From contig JAAYIN010000108.1 of NCBI GenBank assembly GCA_012523405.1, forward strand, positions 1 to 64,000: a stretch of DNA of 64,000 nucleotides, given 5' to 3'. The notes beneath the pieces were generated by a model. That model had not been told where the DNA came from and made no database searches. It saw only the letters and a program-made list of their open reading frames with translations. Source of the stretch: Clostridiales bacterium (GTDB taxonomy: Bacteria > Bacillota > Clostridia > Christensenellales > Aristaeellaceae). The position numbers and the translations under genes were made by a program. Below are positions 53,466-62,824 of the stretch, piece by piece. Numbering within the stretch: the first letter of the stretch is position 1; the number at the start of each line of letters is the position of its first letter.

Positions 53466-53813
53466 ATGGCACGTATCAAGAGAGCAGTGAATGCCCATAA
53501 GAAGCGCCGTAAGGTATTTAAACTAGCCAAGGGCTATTTTGGCGCAAAATCCAAGCAATATCGCGCAGCTAACGAGCAGGTTGCACGCAGCCTGCGTTAT
53601 GCATACACAGGACGTAAACTTCGCAAGCGTGATTTCCGTCGTCTGTGGATTACCCGTATCAACGCAGCTGCACGCCTCAATGGCATGAGCTATTCTGTGA
53701 TGATGAACGGCCTTAAGAAGCAGAATATCACCATCAATCGCAAGATGCTGGCTGATATCGCTGTAAACGATCCTGCCGCTTTCACCAAGCTGGTTGAGAC
53801 CGCAAGAGGTTGA
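53466..53813 (+). CDS. rplT: 50S ribosomal protein L20
   Basis: A 115-residue basic protein that binds 23S rRNA early in assembly and represses its own operon. The start [23 protein letters not shown] and the [22 protein letters not shown] segment are typical. GGAGGATAT precedes the ATG. A terminator follows. Confidence 0.98.
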   Translation: MARIKRAVNAHKKRRKVFKLAKGYFGAKSKQYRAANEQVARSLRYAYTGRKLRKRDFRRLWITRINAAARLNGMSYSVMMNGLKKQNITINRKMLADIAVNDPAAFTKLVETARG

Positions 53814-53835
53814 TTAATTTGAACTAAACCCCTCG

Positions 53836-53862
53836 CCCGCCGTATGGCGGCGGGGGTTTTTT
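53836..53862 (+). terminator. Terminator after rplT
   Basis: CCCGCCG and CGGCGGG form a 7-bp stem with a 5-nt loop, followed by two Gs and TTTTTT. Confidence 0.88.
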
Positions 53863-53887
53863 GATTCACAAAGAAAGGAGGAAGCCT

Positions 53888-54610
53888 ATGCCATCGCTGA
53901 CTACCCCAGGTGCGGTGATTCGGTTTACCAACTACCGTGATCACGACCGCATGCTGACGATTCTAAGCCCCATCTATGGACGAATTGACGCGCTTTCGCG
54001 CGGGTGCAGAAAACCCAAGAGCGCATTGATGCCTGCAAGTGAGCTCTTTGTTCATGGCGAATTTGTGGTGTATCAAAATAATGATCGCCATACGCTTACC
54101 TCCTGCACCATCACCGATACCTTCTACCCGCTCAGGCTTGATCCCTATCGCCTGACCTGCGCGAGCTATATGGCAGCGCTATGCAATGCGGCGATTCAGC
54201 CGGGGCTTGCGGCGCAGGAACAATATGCGCTGCTGCTTCGCGGCTTGTATTACCTTTCCTACGATGAGGAAGCGGATGCGCTTGCGCTGACAACGGCGTA
54301 TTTGCTGCTGTTTGCGGACGCAATCGGCTATCGCCCGAGGCTCTCGCGCTGCGCGCATTGCAGGACGAAGCTGGACTTGACATTCGGCGGACAGATGGAC
54401 GTTGCGGCGGGCGGTCTTTGCTGCCCAAACTGCAACTCTCGCATCACTTACCCATTGACGGTTGATGAGATCAAATGGATGAGCATCACGCTTCGGGAAG
54501 GGCTTAAGCCAACAAAAAATACCGAGGCAAGCACATTGTTTGATATGCTGCGTCGGTATGTTGAAAGCCGTTTGGGGATGAGCATTAAGGTGAGCAAGTT
54601 CTTACCATAA
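53888..54610 (+). CDS. recO: DNA repair protein RecO
   Basis: Helps load RecA on SSB-coated gaps. The 240-residue protein has the N-terminal OB fold (AVIRFTNYRDHDRMLTILSPIYGRIDALSRGCRKPKS) and the zinc finger (CAHC ... CCPNC, about 155-182). The start after AAAGGAGG, just past the rplT terminator, is used. Its last 9 bp overlap the end of a convergent gene. Confidence 0.92.
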   Translation: MPSLTTPGAVIRFTNYRDHDRMLTILSPIYGRIDALSRGCRKPKSALMPASELFVHGEFVVYQNNDRHTLTSCTITDTFYPLRLDPYRLTCASYMAALCNAAIQPGLAAQEQYALLLRGLYYLSYDEEADALALTTAYLLLFADAIGYRPRLSRCAHCRTKLDLTFGGQMDVAAGGLCCPNCNSRITYPLTVDEIKWMSITLREGLKPTKNTEASTLFDMLRRYVESRLGMSIKVSKFLP

Positions 54611-55105
54611 TTGCGTTTTTAGGGAGCTGTCATAGTAGGGTGCTCGACTAAGCATGCTCTTGTAGCTGCTGACAATGATATAGTGGTAGATATATTCGGT
54701 ATCACCATTGACAAGCAGTTGCCGTTTGCGGGTCATGCAGTAGCGATTGTTATCCTTTAGTTTAGGGATGCAATCCTCTAGCATAGCGCGAACGGCTTCT
54801 TGCTGCTCGGGGGTGAGATAGGTATAGCCGTGGTTGTTCATGAGAAAGACCGACTCGGTCTGCCCTGGTTGCAAGTAACGAATGATAAGCCCCGTTTTAT
54901 CAACGATTAGCTGATCAATATGGTGCTTCTTAGCCGTCTTGAGCATTGGCGTGAGGTCCTCAAAAAAACGAGACGCATAGAGCTTTTTGATGCGAAGTAG
55001 AAGAGCCCGTTCATGCTGCCTGTTTTTCCAAATCAAGTTGATAAAAAGAGCAATAAGTGCCATCGCTAATATGATGGGTATGATGCTATACACTAGCAAC
55101 TCCAC
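54602..55105 (-). CDS. Unrecognised membrane-anchored protein
   Basis: A 167-residue protein of no family I recognise. It has one N-terminal membrane helix (about 5-26, YSIIPIILAMALIALFINLIW), a basic linker and a soluble domain (about 60-160, with NNHGYTYLTPEQQEAVRAML and EYIYHYIIVSSY). Start uncertain: GTG at the given end, TTG two codons later or GTG four codons later all lie near the GGGGGTGGAG purine stretch. It overlaps recO tail to tail by 9 bp. Confidence 0.65.
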   Translation of the reverse strand: MELLVYSIIPIILAMALIALFINLIWKNRQHERALLLRIKKLYASRFFEDLTPMLKTAKKHHIDQLIVDKTGLIIRYLQPGQTESVFLMNNHGYTYLTPEQQEAVRAMLEDCIPKLKDNNRYCMTRKRQLLVNGDTEYIYHYIIVSSYKSMLSRAPYYDSSLKTQLW

Positions 55106-55443
55106 CCCCTATATCTAGTAATCGATGTTCAATTATAACACAACCTATACAATAGTGAAATCGTTTGAATACTGGATTTGAGGCATATTACTTTACATTT
55201 TTCTTACATTTATGAATTTTTGTTCATATTTATGCAACATGTAGAGTTTTACAGGCAAAATCGCTCTAAATGTTGTATATGCTTGGCTTGGTGCGATGCG
55301 CATGCCATTTGGATACAAGAGCGAAAAGGACAGGCGCTGATCGGACTTCTCTGTGTACATCAACTTTGACATAATCATGATGTGCATATCTTGCGATTTT
55401 GGGCGCGGGTGCGGGGGAAGCGCATCGCCTTGTACTCGCTTGA
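55106..55443. other. AT-rich intergenic region between the membrane protein and GH130 genes
   Basis: A minus-strand TATAAT at 55132-55137 is a likely -10 for the membrane protein gene; no good -35 was found. The rest is AT-rich with no convincing gene. A 63-codon plus-strand frame (55178-55369) has no ribosome site and odd composition. No repeat or clear terminator seen. Confidence 0.5.
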
Positions 55444-56616
55444 TTATTTGCCTAGAAATGCTAGGTTTTGTTTGATGAACTCGCAGCGCTGCTTCACGCA
55501 GTCAGGCGAACGCAGGGGATCTGCGGGCGTGCTAAACACGTAATCGGTCAAGCGATCCAGCGTGGTCTGCGCTACATGCATACGGGTGTCGGAGGATGCA
55601 TAATAGATGTATACCGATCCGTCCTCCGCTGCGATGGCGCCGTTTGAGAAGGTCACATTGCTCACGTCGCCTACGCGCTCCTTGCCAAGCGGCGATAGGA
55701 AGAGCCCGCTTGGCTCTGCGATCATGCGAGAGGGATCATCAAGGGCGGTTGCGAATGCATAGAGCACATAGCGAAGACCTGCGGCGGTGTTTCGCACGCC
55801 ATGCGCGATATGAATCCATCCGCGGTCGGTCTTAATCGGTACAGCGCCTGCACCGTTCTTGCTTTCAGTGAGGGTATGATAACGACGAGGCGCGATGATC
55901 TTCTCCTCGTCGATCACGGCATGGGTGATGTCGGCGCATACCCCAAAACCAATCCCGCCGCCTGAGCCTGTATCGATAAAATCATCCATGGGGCGGGTGT
56001 AGAAGGCATATTTGCCATCTACAAATTCAGGATGCAGCACAACGTTTCGCTGCTGGGGCGAATGCAGGGTTTGCAAATTGCCGAGGCGCTCCCAAGTGAT
56101 GAGGTCTTTGGTGCGCACGATGCCTGCCGCAGCCACTGCTGCGCTCAAATCCTTTGAACCGTGGTCCTTGCTCTCAGAGCAGAATACGCCATAAATCCAG
56201 CCATCCTCATGCTGCGTTAGGCGCATATCGTAGACATTGGTTTCATCGGGGCAGGTGTCAGGAAGCTGAACGGGGTAGTCCCAAAAGTGAAAGCCCTCTG
56301 TTGGATGATCGCTTTGCGCTACGCCAAAGAAGGATTTGCGGTCGCTGCCTTCAATGCGCACAACCAAATAATACTTGCCATTGAGCATGATTGCGCCGCT
56401 GTTCATCACGGCATTGATCCCAAGGCGCTGCATCATGAAGGGGTTGGCATCGGGATTTGGGTCGTACATCCAAAAGGGCGGAATGTGATTGCGGGTGAGA
56501 ATGGGGTTTTCAAAGCGGGTATATACACCGCTGTAGAACGCCTGATCAACGGGGTTTGGACGCGAAATAAGGGTTTGATATTCGCTGACGAGGGATGCAT
56601 AGCTGCGCTGCTGCAT
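55444..56616 (-). CDS. GH130 family phosphorylase, probably 4-O-beta-mannosyl-glucose phosphorylase
   Basis: Cleaves beta-mannosides with phosphate to give mannose 1-phosphate. The 390-residue protein has the GH130 five-blade propeller pattern and subfamily-1-like features: [26 protein letters not shown] at the N-terminus with the catalytic Asp region, [36 protein letters not shown] and [10 protein letters not shown]. The gene for cellobiose 2-epimerase in the same operon supports mannosylglucose as substrate, as in the known mannobiose pathway. It ends the epimerase-regulator-phosphorylase operon, 21 bp after the regulator. Confidence 0.88.
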   Translation of the reverse strand: MQQRSYASLVSEYQTLISRPNPVDQAFYSGVYTRFENPILTRNHIPPFWMYDPNPDANPFMMQRLGINAVMNSGAIMLNGKYYLVVRIEGSDRKSFFGVAQSDHPTEGFHFWDYPVQLPDTCPDETNVYDMRLTQHEDGWIYGVFCSESKDHGSKDLSAAVAAAGIVRTKDLITWERLGNLQTLHSPQQRNVVLHPEFVDGKYAFYTRPMDDFIDTGSGGGIGFGVCADITHAVIDEEKIIAPRRYHTLTESKNGAGAVPIKTDRGWIHIAHGVRNTAAGLRYVLYAFATALDDPSRMIAEPSGLFLSPLGKERVGDVSNVTFSNGAIAAEDGSVYIYYASSDTRMHVAQTTLDRLTDYVFSTPADPLRSPDCVKQRCEFIKQNLAFLGK

Positions 56617-56637
56617 AGGGCTACCTCCTTGGTAAAA

Positions 56638-57633
56638 TCATTTGTTGATGGACGTGGAAGAATTGCGATAAATGGGGCTTCCTGTGATGACCATACGGCT
56701 GACCTTCGTAGCTGTGCCGCTGACACGGTCCTGCACGGTTTTCACTGCGGCCTGTGCCATGGCTTCTGTGTCGATGCAGAAGGTAGAAAGGGACGGCTCG
56801 ATCAGCTCATCCTCGCTGTAGTCATCAAACCCGACAACCGATACATCCTCCGGTACGCGGATGCCTGCTGCTGCCAGCTGGTGCATGAGGCGCTTGGCGA
56901 CTAGATCGCAGTTGCATACAAAGGCGGTGGGCAGCTTTTGCGGAAGTACGAAGGTGGGCGCAACCTTGTGGTTGATGCGGTCCTGGATGATGCAGTCCTC
57001 GCGGATGGACAGGTTATGGGAGAGCATCGCCTTGTAATAGCCAAGATAGCGATCCATGATGCTGGAGGTCGACCTGATGCTGCCTACAAATCCGATGTCG
57101 GTGTGCCCGCTTTTGATGAGATGCGAGGTCAAGCGATAGCAACCGTACACGTTGTCCCCGACGATGGAATCCGCGCTTGCCTGCTCGTCGTAAAAATCCA
57201 AAAAGACGATGGGAATCGTCTGCTTGCATACGGCGCGCAGGTAATCCTTGCTAGGTTCGCCCAGTATAATGAGTGCATCCACACGGCTGTTTCGAATGAG
57301 ATTTGGCAGGATCAGGTTTTCTTCGAAACTTTCGTCCAGCATTTCCAAAATACCGTAATGCCCTGCGTCCTGCAAGCAACGAACGAGCAGCTTGTAGAGC
57401 ATGGAGTAGAAGGAATCGGTGCTGAAATAGGATTCCGGAATCAGAATACCTACATCTAAATGAGCGTTCTCTTTGCTTGCTGCTGGACTCACGTAATTCA
57501 TCTCTTGGGCGACTTGGATGATCTTTTGACGCATTTTTTCGCTTACGCCCGGTTTGCCAGCTAATGCTTTTGAAACGGTGACTGCGCTGATGCCGACGAC
57601 CTTGCCGATATCTCGCATAGTAGGATTGGACAT
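56638..57633 (-). CDS. LacI family transcriptional regulator
   Basis: A 331-residue repressor. The N-terminal HTH and hinge are clear (TMRDIGKVVGISAVTVSKALAGKPGVSEKMRQKI), followed by a periplasmic-binding-protein-like sugar domain (VDALIILGEPSKDY, TAFVCNCDLVAKRLM, DVSVVGFDDYSEDELIEPSLSTF). It lies between the epimerase and phosphorylase genes and probably controls them and the divergent or nearby transport genes in response to a manno-oligosaccharide. ATG with AAAGGAA upstream; a longer frame adds six residues. Confidence 0.93.
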   Translation of the reverse strand: MSNPTMRDIGKVVGISAVTVSKALAGKPGVSEKMRQKIIQVAQEMNYVSPAASKENAHLDVGILIPESYFSTDSFYSMLYKLLVRCLQDAGHYGILEMLDESFEENLILPNLIRNSRVDALIILGEPSKDYLRAVCKQTIPIVFLDFYDEQASADSIVGDNVYGCYRLTSHLIKSGHTDIGFVGSIRSTSSIMDRYLGYYKAMLSHNLSIREDCIIQDRINHKVAPTFVLPQKLPTAFVCNCDLVAKRLMHQLAAAGIRVPEDVSVVGFDDYSEDELIEPSLSTFCIDTEAMAQAAVKTVQDRVSGTATKVSRMVITGSPIYRNSSTSINK

Positions 57634-57692
57634 GCTTAGTTCCTTTCTCAAACGGATGGTTTGCGGCGAAATGGAGGGGCGTGAATGGTTCT

Positions 57693-58850
57693 TTATGGAT
57701 GGATGCGATTGATGACTTCAAGGCACATGCGGCTGTTGTGATACGGGCATTTCCACTCGTCAACGATGGGGAGATTGGCGGGCGTGCCGTCGGGCTCCGC
57801 ATGGACGTACCATTCGCCGCAGCGCTTGTCGATGATGAGGCGCTTGATGCTGTCCCAGACGCTATTGACAGCGCCGAGGTAACGGTCATCTCCCGTAAGT
57901 TCATAGGCATTTAGGAAGCCGAGAACGGACTCAGCCTGTACCCACCAGATGCGGCGCTCGTCATCTTTGCCCGCTTCGCATTCATTGATTACGCCGCTTT
58001 CCGTGAGTGCGCGCTTGCAAATCGAATCGGCTAAAACGAGTGACATGTCGCGGTAGGGGGCTCTTGCCTCCTGGGGGATCACTGCGTTTACAGCATCCCA
58101 TAGCAGCCATGAGGCCTCGATATCGTGTCCATAGGACTCAAGGTCGATCAGCGAGCGGAAGGCGCCATCAAAGAACACATCCAGACGACCTTTTTCAGGG
58201 TTGTAAACGGTGGAAAGGACTTGCTCAAGTGCGGCGGCGGTAAGCTTTGCGACGCGTTCATCCTGCCCTGCGCGGTATAGCTCCGCGTAAGCCTCAATGA
58301 CGTGGAGCAGTGTGTTCATGGTTCTGCTTGCTTCAACGCCGTTTTCCGATAGCTTTTCATTGCTTTGGGGCGAAAAATCAAGCTGATAAGCCTCACCGTA
58401 CCCGATGGCATCGCGGCAACGAGATTCGATGAGCGATAATAGCTCCATCGCCATCCCAAGCGGTTCACTTTCGCCCGTTGCTCTTGCGTAGGCGGCAAGC
58501 CCATAAACAGCGAAGGCTTGGCAATAGGTATGCTTGGTGGTATCAAGCGGCTTGCCGTCAAAGGTCAGGGACCAGTAAAGACCGCCGTTTTCTTTGTCGA
58601 TAAAGGATTTTAGGAAGTCGAAGGCATGCTTGGCGTATGGCAAGTAGGACGGATCGTTCAAAACGCGTGCAGCGGTTGAAAAAGTCCATAGGATACGGCT
58701 GTTTAGGATACAACCTTTGAAGGCAGTGGGGTTTGGCACGAGGTCCATGCCGACAAAACCAATATATCCGCCATTGGTATCATCTTTGAGCTTCTGCCAA
58801 AATGGGAGAATATGATCGCAAAGATGGGAGCGCATTTCTGTTTGAAACAT
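57693..58850 (-). CDS. Cellobiose 2-epimerase / N-acylglucosamine 2-epimerase family
   Basis: A 385-residue (alpha/alpha)6-barrel epimerase that interconverts glucose and mannose at the reducing end of beta-1,4 disaccharides. Conserved features: NGGYIGFVG, RILWTFSTAARV, GGLYWSLTFDG, KHTYCQAFAVYGLA, SRTMNTLLHVIEAYAELY, YGHDIEASWLLWDA and VQAESVLGFLNAYEL with the catalytic His/Glu-type residues. With the GH130 enzyme it forms the mannobiose route: mannobiose to mannosylglucose to mannose 1-phosphate and glucose. First gene of the operon. Confidence 0.88.
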   Translation of the reverse strand: MFQTEMRSHLCDHILPFWQKLKDDTNGGYIGFVGMDLVPNPTAFKGCILNSRILWTFSTAARVLNDPSYLPYAKHAFDFLKSFIDKENGGLYWSLTFDGKPLDTTKHTYCQAFAVYGLAAYARATGESEPLGMAMELLSLIESRCRDAIGYGEAYQLDFSPQSNEKLSENGVEASRTMNTLLHVIEAYAELYRAGQDERVAKLTAAALEQVLSTVYNPEKGRLDVFFDGAFRSLIDLESYGHDIEASWLLWDAVNAVIPQEARAPYRDMSLVLADSICKRALTESGVINECEAGKDDERRIWWVQAESVLGFLNAYELTGDDRYLGAVNSVWDSIKRLIIDKRCGEWYVHAEPDGTPANLPIVDEWKCPYHNSRMCLEVINRIHP

Positions 58851-58862
58851 AGGGGATTCTCC

Positions 58863-58902
58863 TTTGTTAATAGACTGGCTACATGTAATCTATTTGTTAA
58901 TA
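58863..58902. promoter_or_regulatory. Two direct TTTGTTAATA repeats at the epimerase promoter
   Basis: Identical 10-bp sequences at 58863-58872 and 58893-58902 are exactly 30 bp apart. The second runs into the -10 box of the epimerase promoter and the first lies in its leader. They could be operators, but no LacI-type palindrome with a CG centre is seen. Confidence 0.35.
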
Positions 58903-58928
58903 TTATCAGACGGTTAAACTGCTGTCAA
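58900..58928 (-). promoter_or_regulatory. Promoter of the epimerase-lacI-GH130 operon
   Basis: Minus-strand TTGACA and TAATAT with 17 bp between them, about 50 bp before the epimerase start. Confidence 0.75.
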
Positions 58929-58956
58929 TACCATATGAGAAAAAGGTTTACAGGAC

Positions 58957-58985
58957 TTTACAAACGAGCGAATTAGAGGTATGAT
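58957..58985 (+). promoter_or_regulatory. Promoter of the phosphohexomutase gene
   Basis: TTTACA and TATGAT with 17 bp between them, divergent from the epimerase promoter. The gene's AGGAGG site follows. Confidence 0.75.
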
Positions 58986-59019
58986 ATAGTAGATTTTTGA
59001 AGGCTTAGGAGGAATACTA

Positions 59020-60699
59020 ATGGACTCGATGTTTGAAGCAAAGAAATGGTCTACAGATGAGTTCTTCGACGAAAACACCCGCGAGGCAGCTCGCCTCACG
59101 ATGAACGATGAAAATGATATGCTCGCAGCCTTTGGCTCGGAGCTTAGCTTTGGCACTGGCGGTCTGCGCGGCATTCTTGGCGTGGGTACGGCTAGGATGA
59201 ACCGATATACAGTGGCACGCGCGACGCTTGGCTTGGCGAAGTACCTAATATCAAATAAGCAGGAACCTTCCGTCGCAATTGCCTATGACAGCCGCCATGG
59301 CTCAGTGGAGTTTACGCTCGTTGCCGCGCAGGTGCTGGCAAAGCAAGGCGTGAAGGTTTATGTGTTTCCCACGCTTGTGCCTACCCCCATGCTCTCCTAT
59401 GCGGTACGCACGCTTGGCGCGGATGCGGGCATTATGGTGACGGCAAGTCACAATCCCGCTGAATACAATGGGTATAAGGTGTATGGAGATGATGGCTGCC
59501 AGATAACTGACCATGCGGCGGATGAGATCACGGCGCAAATCAGTCAACTGAGCTACACGGATGCGCAGCTGATGGACGAGGATGAAGCGCGCAATAAGCA
59601 GCTGATTGTGGATATCCAAGATGATGTGAACAAGAGCTTTGATCAAGCCTGCCTATTTTGCAGACCAGACCCGAGCGTTTGCACTGGGATCAAGGTGGTT
59701 TATACACCTTTGCATGGCACGGGGCTTGTTCCTGTGCGTGAGGTGCTGGGACATATGCAGGGCGTGACCGTGATCGAACTCACGGAGCAATGCGAGCCTA
59801 ACGGCGACTTCCCAACCTGCAAAAAGCCGAACCCCGAGCTGGATGAAACCCTCTCCATGGGTATCGCGCGTGCGAGGGTGGAAGAGGCGGATATCCTGCT
59901 GGCAACCGATCCTGACTGCGACCGCGTTGGCGTTGCGGTGCGTACGCCCGCGGGTGACTATCATCGCTTGAGCGGCAATGAAGTCGGACTTTTGCTCATG
60001 GACTATATCCTTAGGACCAGGCGCTCACAAGGCACGTTGCTAAATGACGCTGTGGTGGTCAAAACCATCGTTACCTCCGACCTCGCGTTCCCGATTGCAA
60101 AAGCGTATGGCGCTAGGATCAAGGAAGTGCTCACCGGCTTTAAGTACATCGGTGAGGTGATTGGCGAACTCGAGAAAGCGGGCAAGGAAGCGAACTACGT
60201 CTTTGGCTTTGAAGAAAGCTGCGGCTATCTTGCGGGTACGCATGTGCGCGACAAGGACGGCGTGATGGCATGCATGCTCATCGCTGAGATGACCCAGTCG
60301 CTCAAATCCAGCGGACTTACGGTTTTTGAAGCGCTTGAAAACCTATATACTGCCTATGGTCATATGGGCACAGCGCTCATGAACTATGATATCGCGGGCG
60401 TGATTCCAATGGAGAAGATGCAGCAGACCATGGCGCGCATGCGCGGTGCTGTGCCGCAAACCCTTGCAGGTCAACGGATTACCTGCATCAAGGACTACCT
60501 AAAGAGCATCGATGGACTGCCCCAAAGCAATGTGCTTAGCTATGAGACCGAAAACGGGCTCAAGGCGATTGTGCGCCCATCGGGCACGGAGCCCAAGGTG
60601 AAAATCTACCTATCAGCGCGCGGCACAAGCAGCGAGGAAGCACAAAAGCTGATTGAAATGATGAAAGATGATGCGAATATGTGGATGGATGTTCAGTAA
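59020..60699 (+). CDS. Phosphoglucomutase/phosphomannomutase
   Basis: An alpha-D-phosphohexomutase of 559 residues, the length of the Firmicutes PgcA-like group. The phosphoserine is S143 in TASHNP, metal ligands are in DPDCDR (D297, D299, D301), the sugar-binding loop is GFEESCGY and the phosphate-binding loop is RPSGTEPK near the C-terminus. It interconverts hexose 1- and 6-phosphates; the neighbouring GH130 enzyme would supply mannose 1-phosphate, so it may serve mannose as well as glucose. Divergent from the epimerase operon, with its own promoter and terminator. Confidence 0.94.
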   Translation: MDSMFEAKKWSTDEFFDENTREAARLTMNDENDMLAAFGSELSFGTGGLRGILGVGTARMNRYTVARATLGLAKYLISNKQEPSVAIAYDSRHGSVEFTLVAAQVLAKQGVKVYVFPTLVPTPMLSYAVRTLGADAGIMVTASHNPAEYNGYKVYGDDGCQITDHAADEITAQISQLSYTDAQLMDEDEARNKQLIVDIQDDVNKSFDQACLFCRPDPSVCTGIKVVYTPLHGTGLVPVREVLGHMQGVTVIELTEQCEPNGDFPTCKKPNPELDETLSMGIARARVEEADILLATDPDCDRVGVAVRTPAGDYHRLSGNEVGLLLMDYILRTRRSQGTLLNDAVVVKTIVTSDLAFPIAKAYGARIKEVLTGFKYIGEVIGELEKAGKEANYVFGFEESCGYLAGTHVRDKDGVMACMLIAEMTQSLKSSGLTVFEALENLYTAYGHMGTALMNYDIAGVIPMEKMQQTMARMRGAVPQTLAGQRITCIKDYLKSIDGLPQSNVLSYETENGLKAIVRPSGTEPKVKIYLSARGTSSEEAQKLIEMMKDDANMWMDVQ

Positions 60700-60720
60700 T
60701 CCGATGAATTCTCATGCTAT

Positions 60721-60756
60721 CGGCATCGTACCCTACGGGGCGCGGTGCCGTTTTTT
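60721..60756 (+). terminator. Terminator after the phosphohexomutase gene
   Basis: CGGCATCG and CGGTGCCG form an 8-bp stem (one G-U pair in RNA) followed by TTTTTT. Confidence 0.85.
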
Positions 60757-60892
60757 ATGCCCGAAAGGATGCGGAAAGCGTTCGTCATCGCTTTTTATGG
60801 CAAAAGAAAAGGGAGGACTTGATGCTGCCAATGCAATATGCATGACCTCAAGTCATTCCCTCATGTTTTGCTCGTGATGCCTGAAATAGGGG

Positions 60893-61741
60893 TTAACCCT
60901 TCACAGCACCGTTAGTCATGCCGTTATAGATCTGCTTTTGGAACAGAATGAAGATGATCAAAATCGGGGCAGTACAAATCAACACGCCTGCGCAAATGAT
61001 CTCATACTGGCTCTTTGTTGGGCCGAGGTATGTATACAATGCGGTGGACACGGTTTTAAACAGCTTCTTATCCTGCAGGTAGAGGTTGGCATTGTAGTAT
61101 TCGTTATAGATGCCAACGCCTTTGAGGATCATACAGGTAACGATGGCAGGACGCAGCAACGGGAAGAGGATTTTGAAGAACACGCCATAGTAGGTGCAGC
61201 CTTCAATGATTGCCGATTCGTCCAGCGCAACGGGCAGATTCTCAAAGTATTGAAGCAGGATATAGATGGATATAACGTCTGTACCCGCCATCATGAATAT
61301 GTAACCAAAGAGCGAGTTGACAAGGTTCATGTTGACCATCATCTTGTAGATGGTTACCTGCATTGCTAGTCCCGGGATGAGGGACGCAAGCAAGAAGGCG
61401 TTGCGGATCAGGCTATTGCCAACGAATTTGAAACGATCAAGCACGTAGGCGATCATACTGCCCATCATAACGGAGATGCAGATAACGACAACCATGACGA
61501 AGATGGAAGTGATAAAGCCCTGTGCGATGCCGCTCTCGTTCCAGAACATCTTGAAGTTCTCGAAGTTGAGCCAGTTTTGTGGCGGTGCGACTTTGCTGGT
61601 CATAGCGAATTCTTCAGAGCTCTTGAAAGCAGCGAAGATGCAAGAAATTAAGGGCAACAAGCACGCGATGGCGCAGACGACCAATGAAAGATGCTTTAGG
61701 AATTTAAAGAAAAGATCTTTTGGCGTACGTTCAACACCCAT
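60893..61741 (-). CDS. Carbohydrate ABC transporter permease, MalG type
   Basis: A 282-residue inner-membrane permease with six helices and the MalG-type EAA loop (LDESAIIEGCTYYGVFFKILFPLLRPA). It pairs with the MalF-type gene immediately upstream. An ATPase subunit is not encoded here, as is common in Firmicutes where one MsmK-like ATPase serves several importers. Last gene of the importer operon; likely substrate is a manno-oligosaccharide by context. Confidence 0.93.
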   Translation of the reverse strand: MGVERTPKDLFFKFLKHLSLVVCAIACLLPLISCIFAAFKSSEEFAMTSKVAPPQNWLNFENFKMFWNESGIAQGFITSIFVMVVVICISVMMGSMIAYVLDRFKFVGNSLIRNAFLLASLIPGLAMQVTIYKMMVNMNLVNSLFGYIFMMAGTDVISIYILLQYFENLPVALDESAIIEGCTYYGVFFKILFPLLRPAIVTCMILKGVGIYNEYYNANLYLQDKKLFKTVSTALYTYLGPTKSQYEIICAGVLICTAPILIIFILFQKQIYNGMTNGAVKG

Positions 61742-62722
61742 TTATTTCGCCCCCTTGCTCTTTTTTGCAACTTTGGTCTCGGTTGTTGCATTGCGGAATG
61801 CATATTTGAATGCGAGCTTCTGGATCACAGTCACAATGATGATGATCAGAGCGAGCACAACAGCCATAGCGCAGGCAAGGCCGACCTTATACTGAACATG
61901 CGCCGTTTGATGCATTTTGATGAAGTAGGTTGCTGTACCGTTGCCGCCCATGGATGTGATGACGTACGGAGGCTCGAATGCGCTGAGTGAGCCTGTGATG
62001 GAGAGAATCACATTGAGGGTAAGGACGGTAAAGATGCTGGGCAATATGATAAAGCGGAATTGATGCCATTTGTTTGCGCCGTCGATGGCGGCAGCCTCAT
62101 ATAGCGTGGGATCGACGCTCATGATTGCACCTGCAAAGAGCACCATGTTTTGTCCCATGTACTTCCACAGCGAAGTCGCCACAAGCGACCAGTTGTTAAT
62201 GGTCGTATCCCTCAGCCAATAGGGCAGAGATTCCAGAGGAATGCCAAGGAACTGCAAAACGGTATCAAGCACATAACCGCGTGTGTAGAAGAATTTGAAA
62301 ATGAAACCAATGGCGATACCATTGATAAGGAAGGGGAAGAACATCGCGCCTTTGTAAAACGCCGATCCCTTCGTCTTGAAGCTAAGAATGGTAGCGAAGT
62401 ACAATGCGAGACCGATTTGAAGCAATGCGCCGACCATATAGTACAAGCTGATTCTAAATGTGGAAAAAAGCTCGGGCTTTGAAAAGATATCAATATAATT
62501 CTTAAGCCCGTAAAAGCCTCTGACTTTTGTGTAGCTCATGTTATAAAAACTGAACTCTATCATCTTGAGGAATGGATAGTAGGTGAAAAGCAGAAGCATG
62601 AATACGGGGATGATGGCAAAGCTCACGATGACAAACCATTTTTGAACGTTGGGGCGAATGAACCAATCCCTGAATGTGGTGTTTGCCGTTGCGGTTGGGG
62701 TTATGTTGTTAACAGGACCCAT
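61742..62722 (-). CDS. Sugar ABC transporter permease, MalF type
   Basis: A 326-residue permease with a hydrophilic N-terminus (about 1-28), six or seven helices and the EAA loop (DPTLYEAAAIDGANKWHQFRFIILP). It ends immediately next to the MalG-type start with no gap, so the two are probably coupled. It follows the substrate-binding protein gene after about 100 bp containing a hairpin. Confidence 0.93.
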   Translation of the reverse strand: MGPVNNITPTATANTTFRDWFIRPNVQKWFVIVSFAIIPVFMLLLFTYYPFLKMIEFSFYNMSYTKVRGFYGLKNYIDIFSKPELFSTFRISLYYMVGALLQIGLALYFATILSFKTKGSAFYKGAMFFPFLINGIAIGFIFKFFYTRGYVLDTVLQFLGIPLESLPYWLRDTTINNWSLVATSLWKYMGQNMVLFAGAIMSVDPTLYEAAAIDGANKWHQFRFIILPSIFTVLTLNVILSITGSLSAFEPPYVITSMGGNGTATYFIKMHQTAHVQYKVGLACAMAVVLALIIIIVTVIQKLAFKYAFRNATTETKVAKKSKGAK

Positions 62723-62768
62723 ACTGGTCGCTCCTTCCTGAAAGAGGCGCTTTGTGGAGATATGCGTA

Positions 62769-62799
62769 GGGAGACCAAGGATGTTATCTCTGGTCTCCC
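62769..62799 (-). other. Hairpin between binding-protein and permease genes
   Basis: GGGAGACCA and TGGTCTCCC form a perfect 9-bp stem with a 13-nt loop. There is no T-run on the minus strand. Such hairpins after the binding-protein gene often stabilise its upstream mRNA and raise its level over the permeases. Confidence 0.6.
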
Positions 62800-62824
62800 T
62801 GTATATAGGTGTGGTGAGTGGAGA

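Noticed and set aside
55178-55369. 63-codon plus-strand ORF in the gap before the GH130 gene
   Set aside because: No ribosome site, AT-rich start and unusual Cys/Trp/His content; looks like chance.
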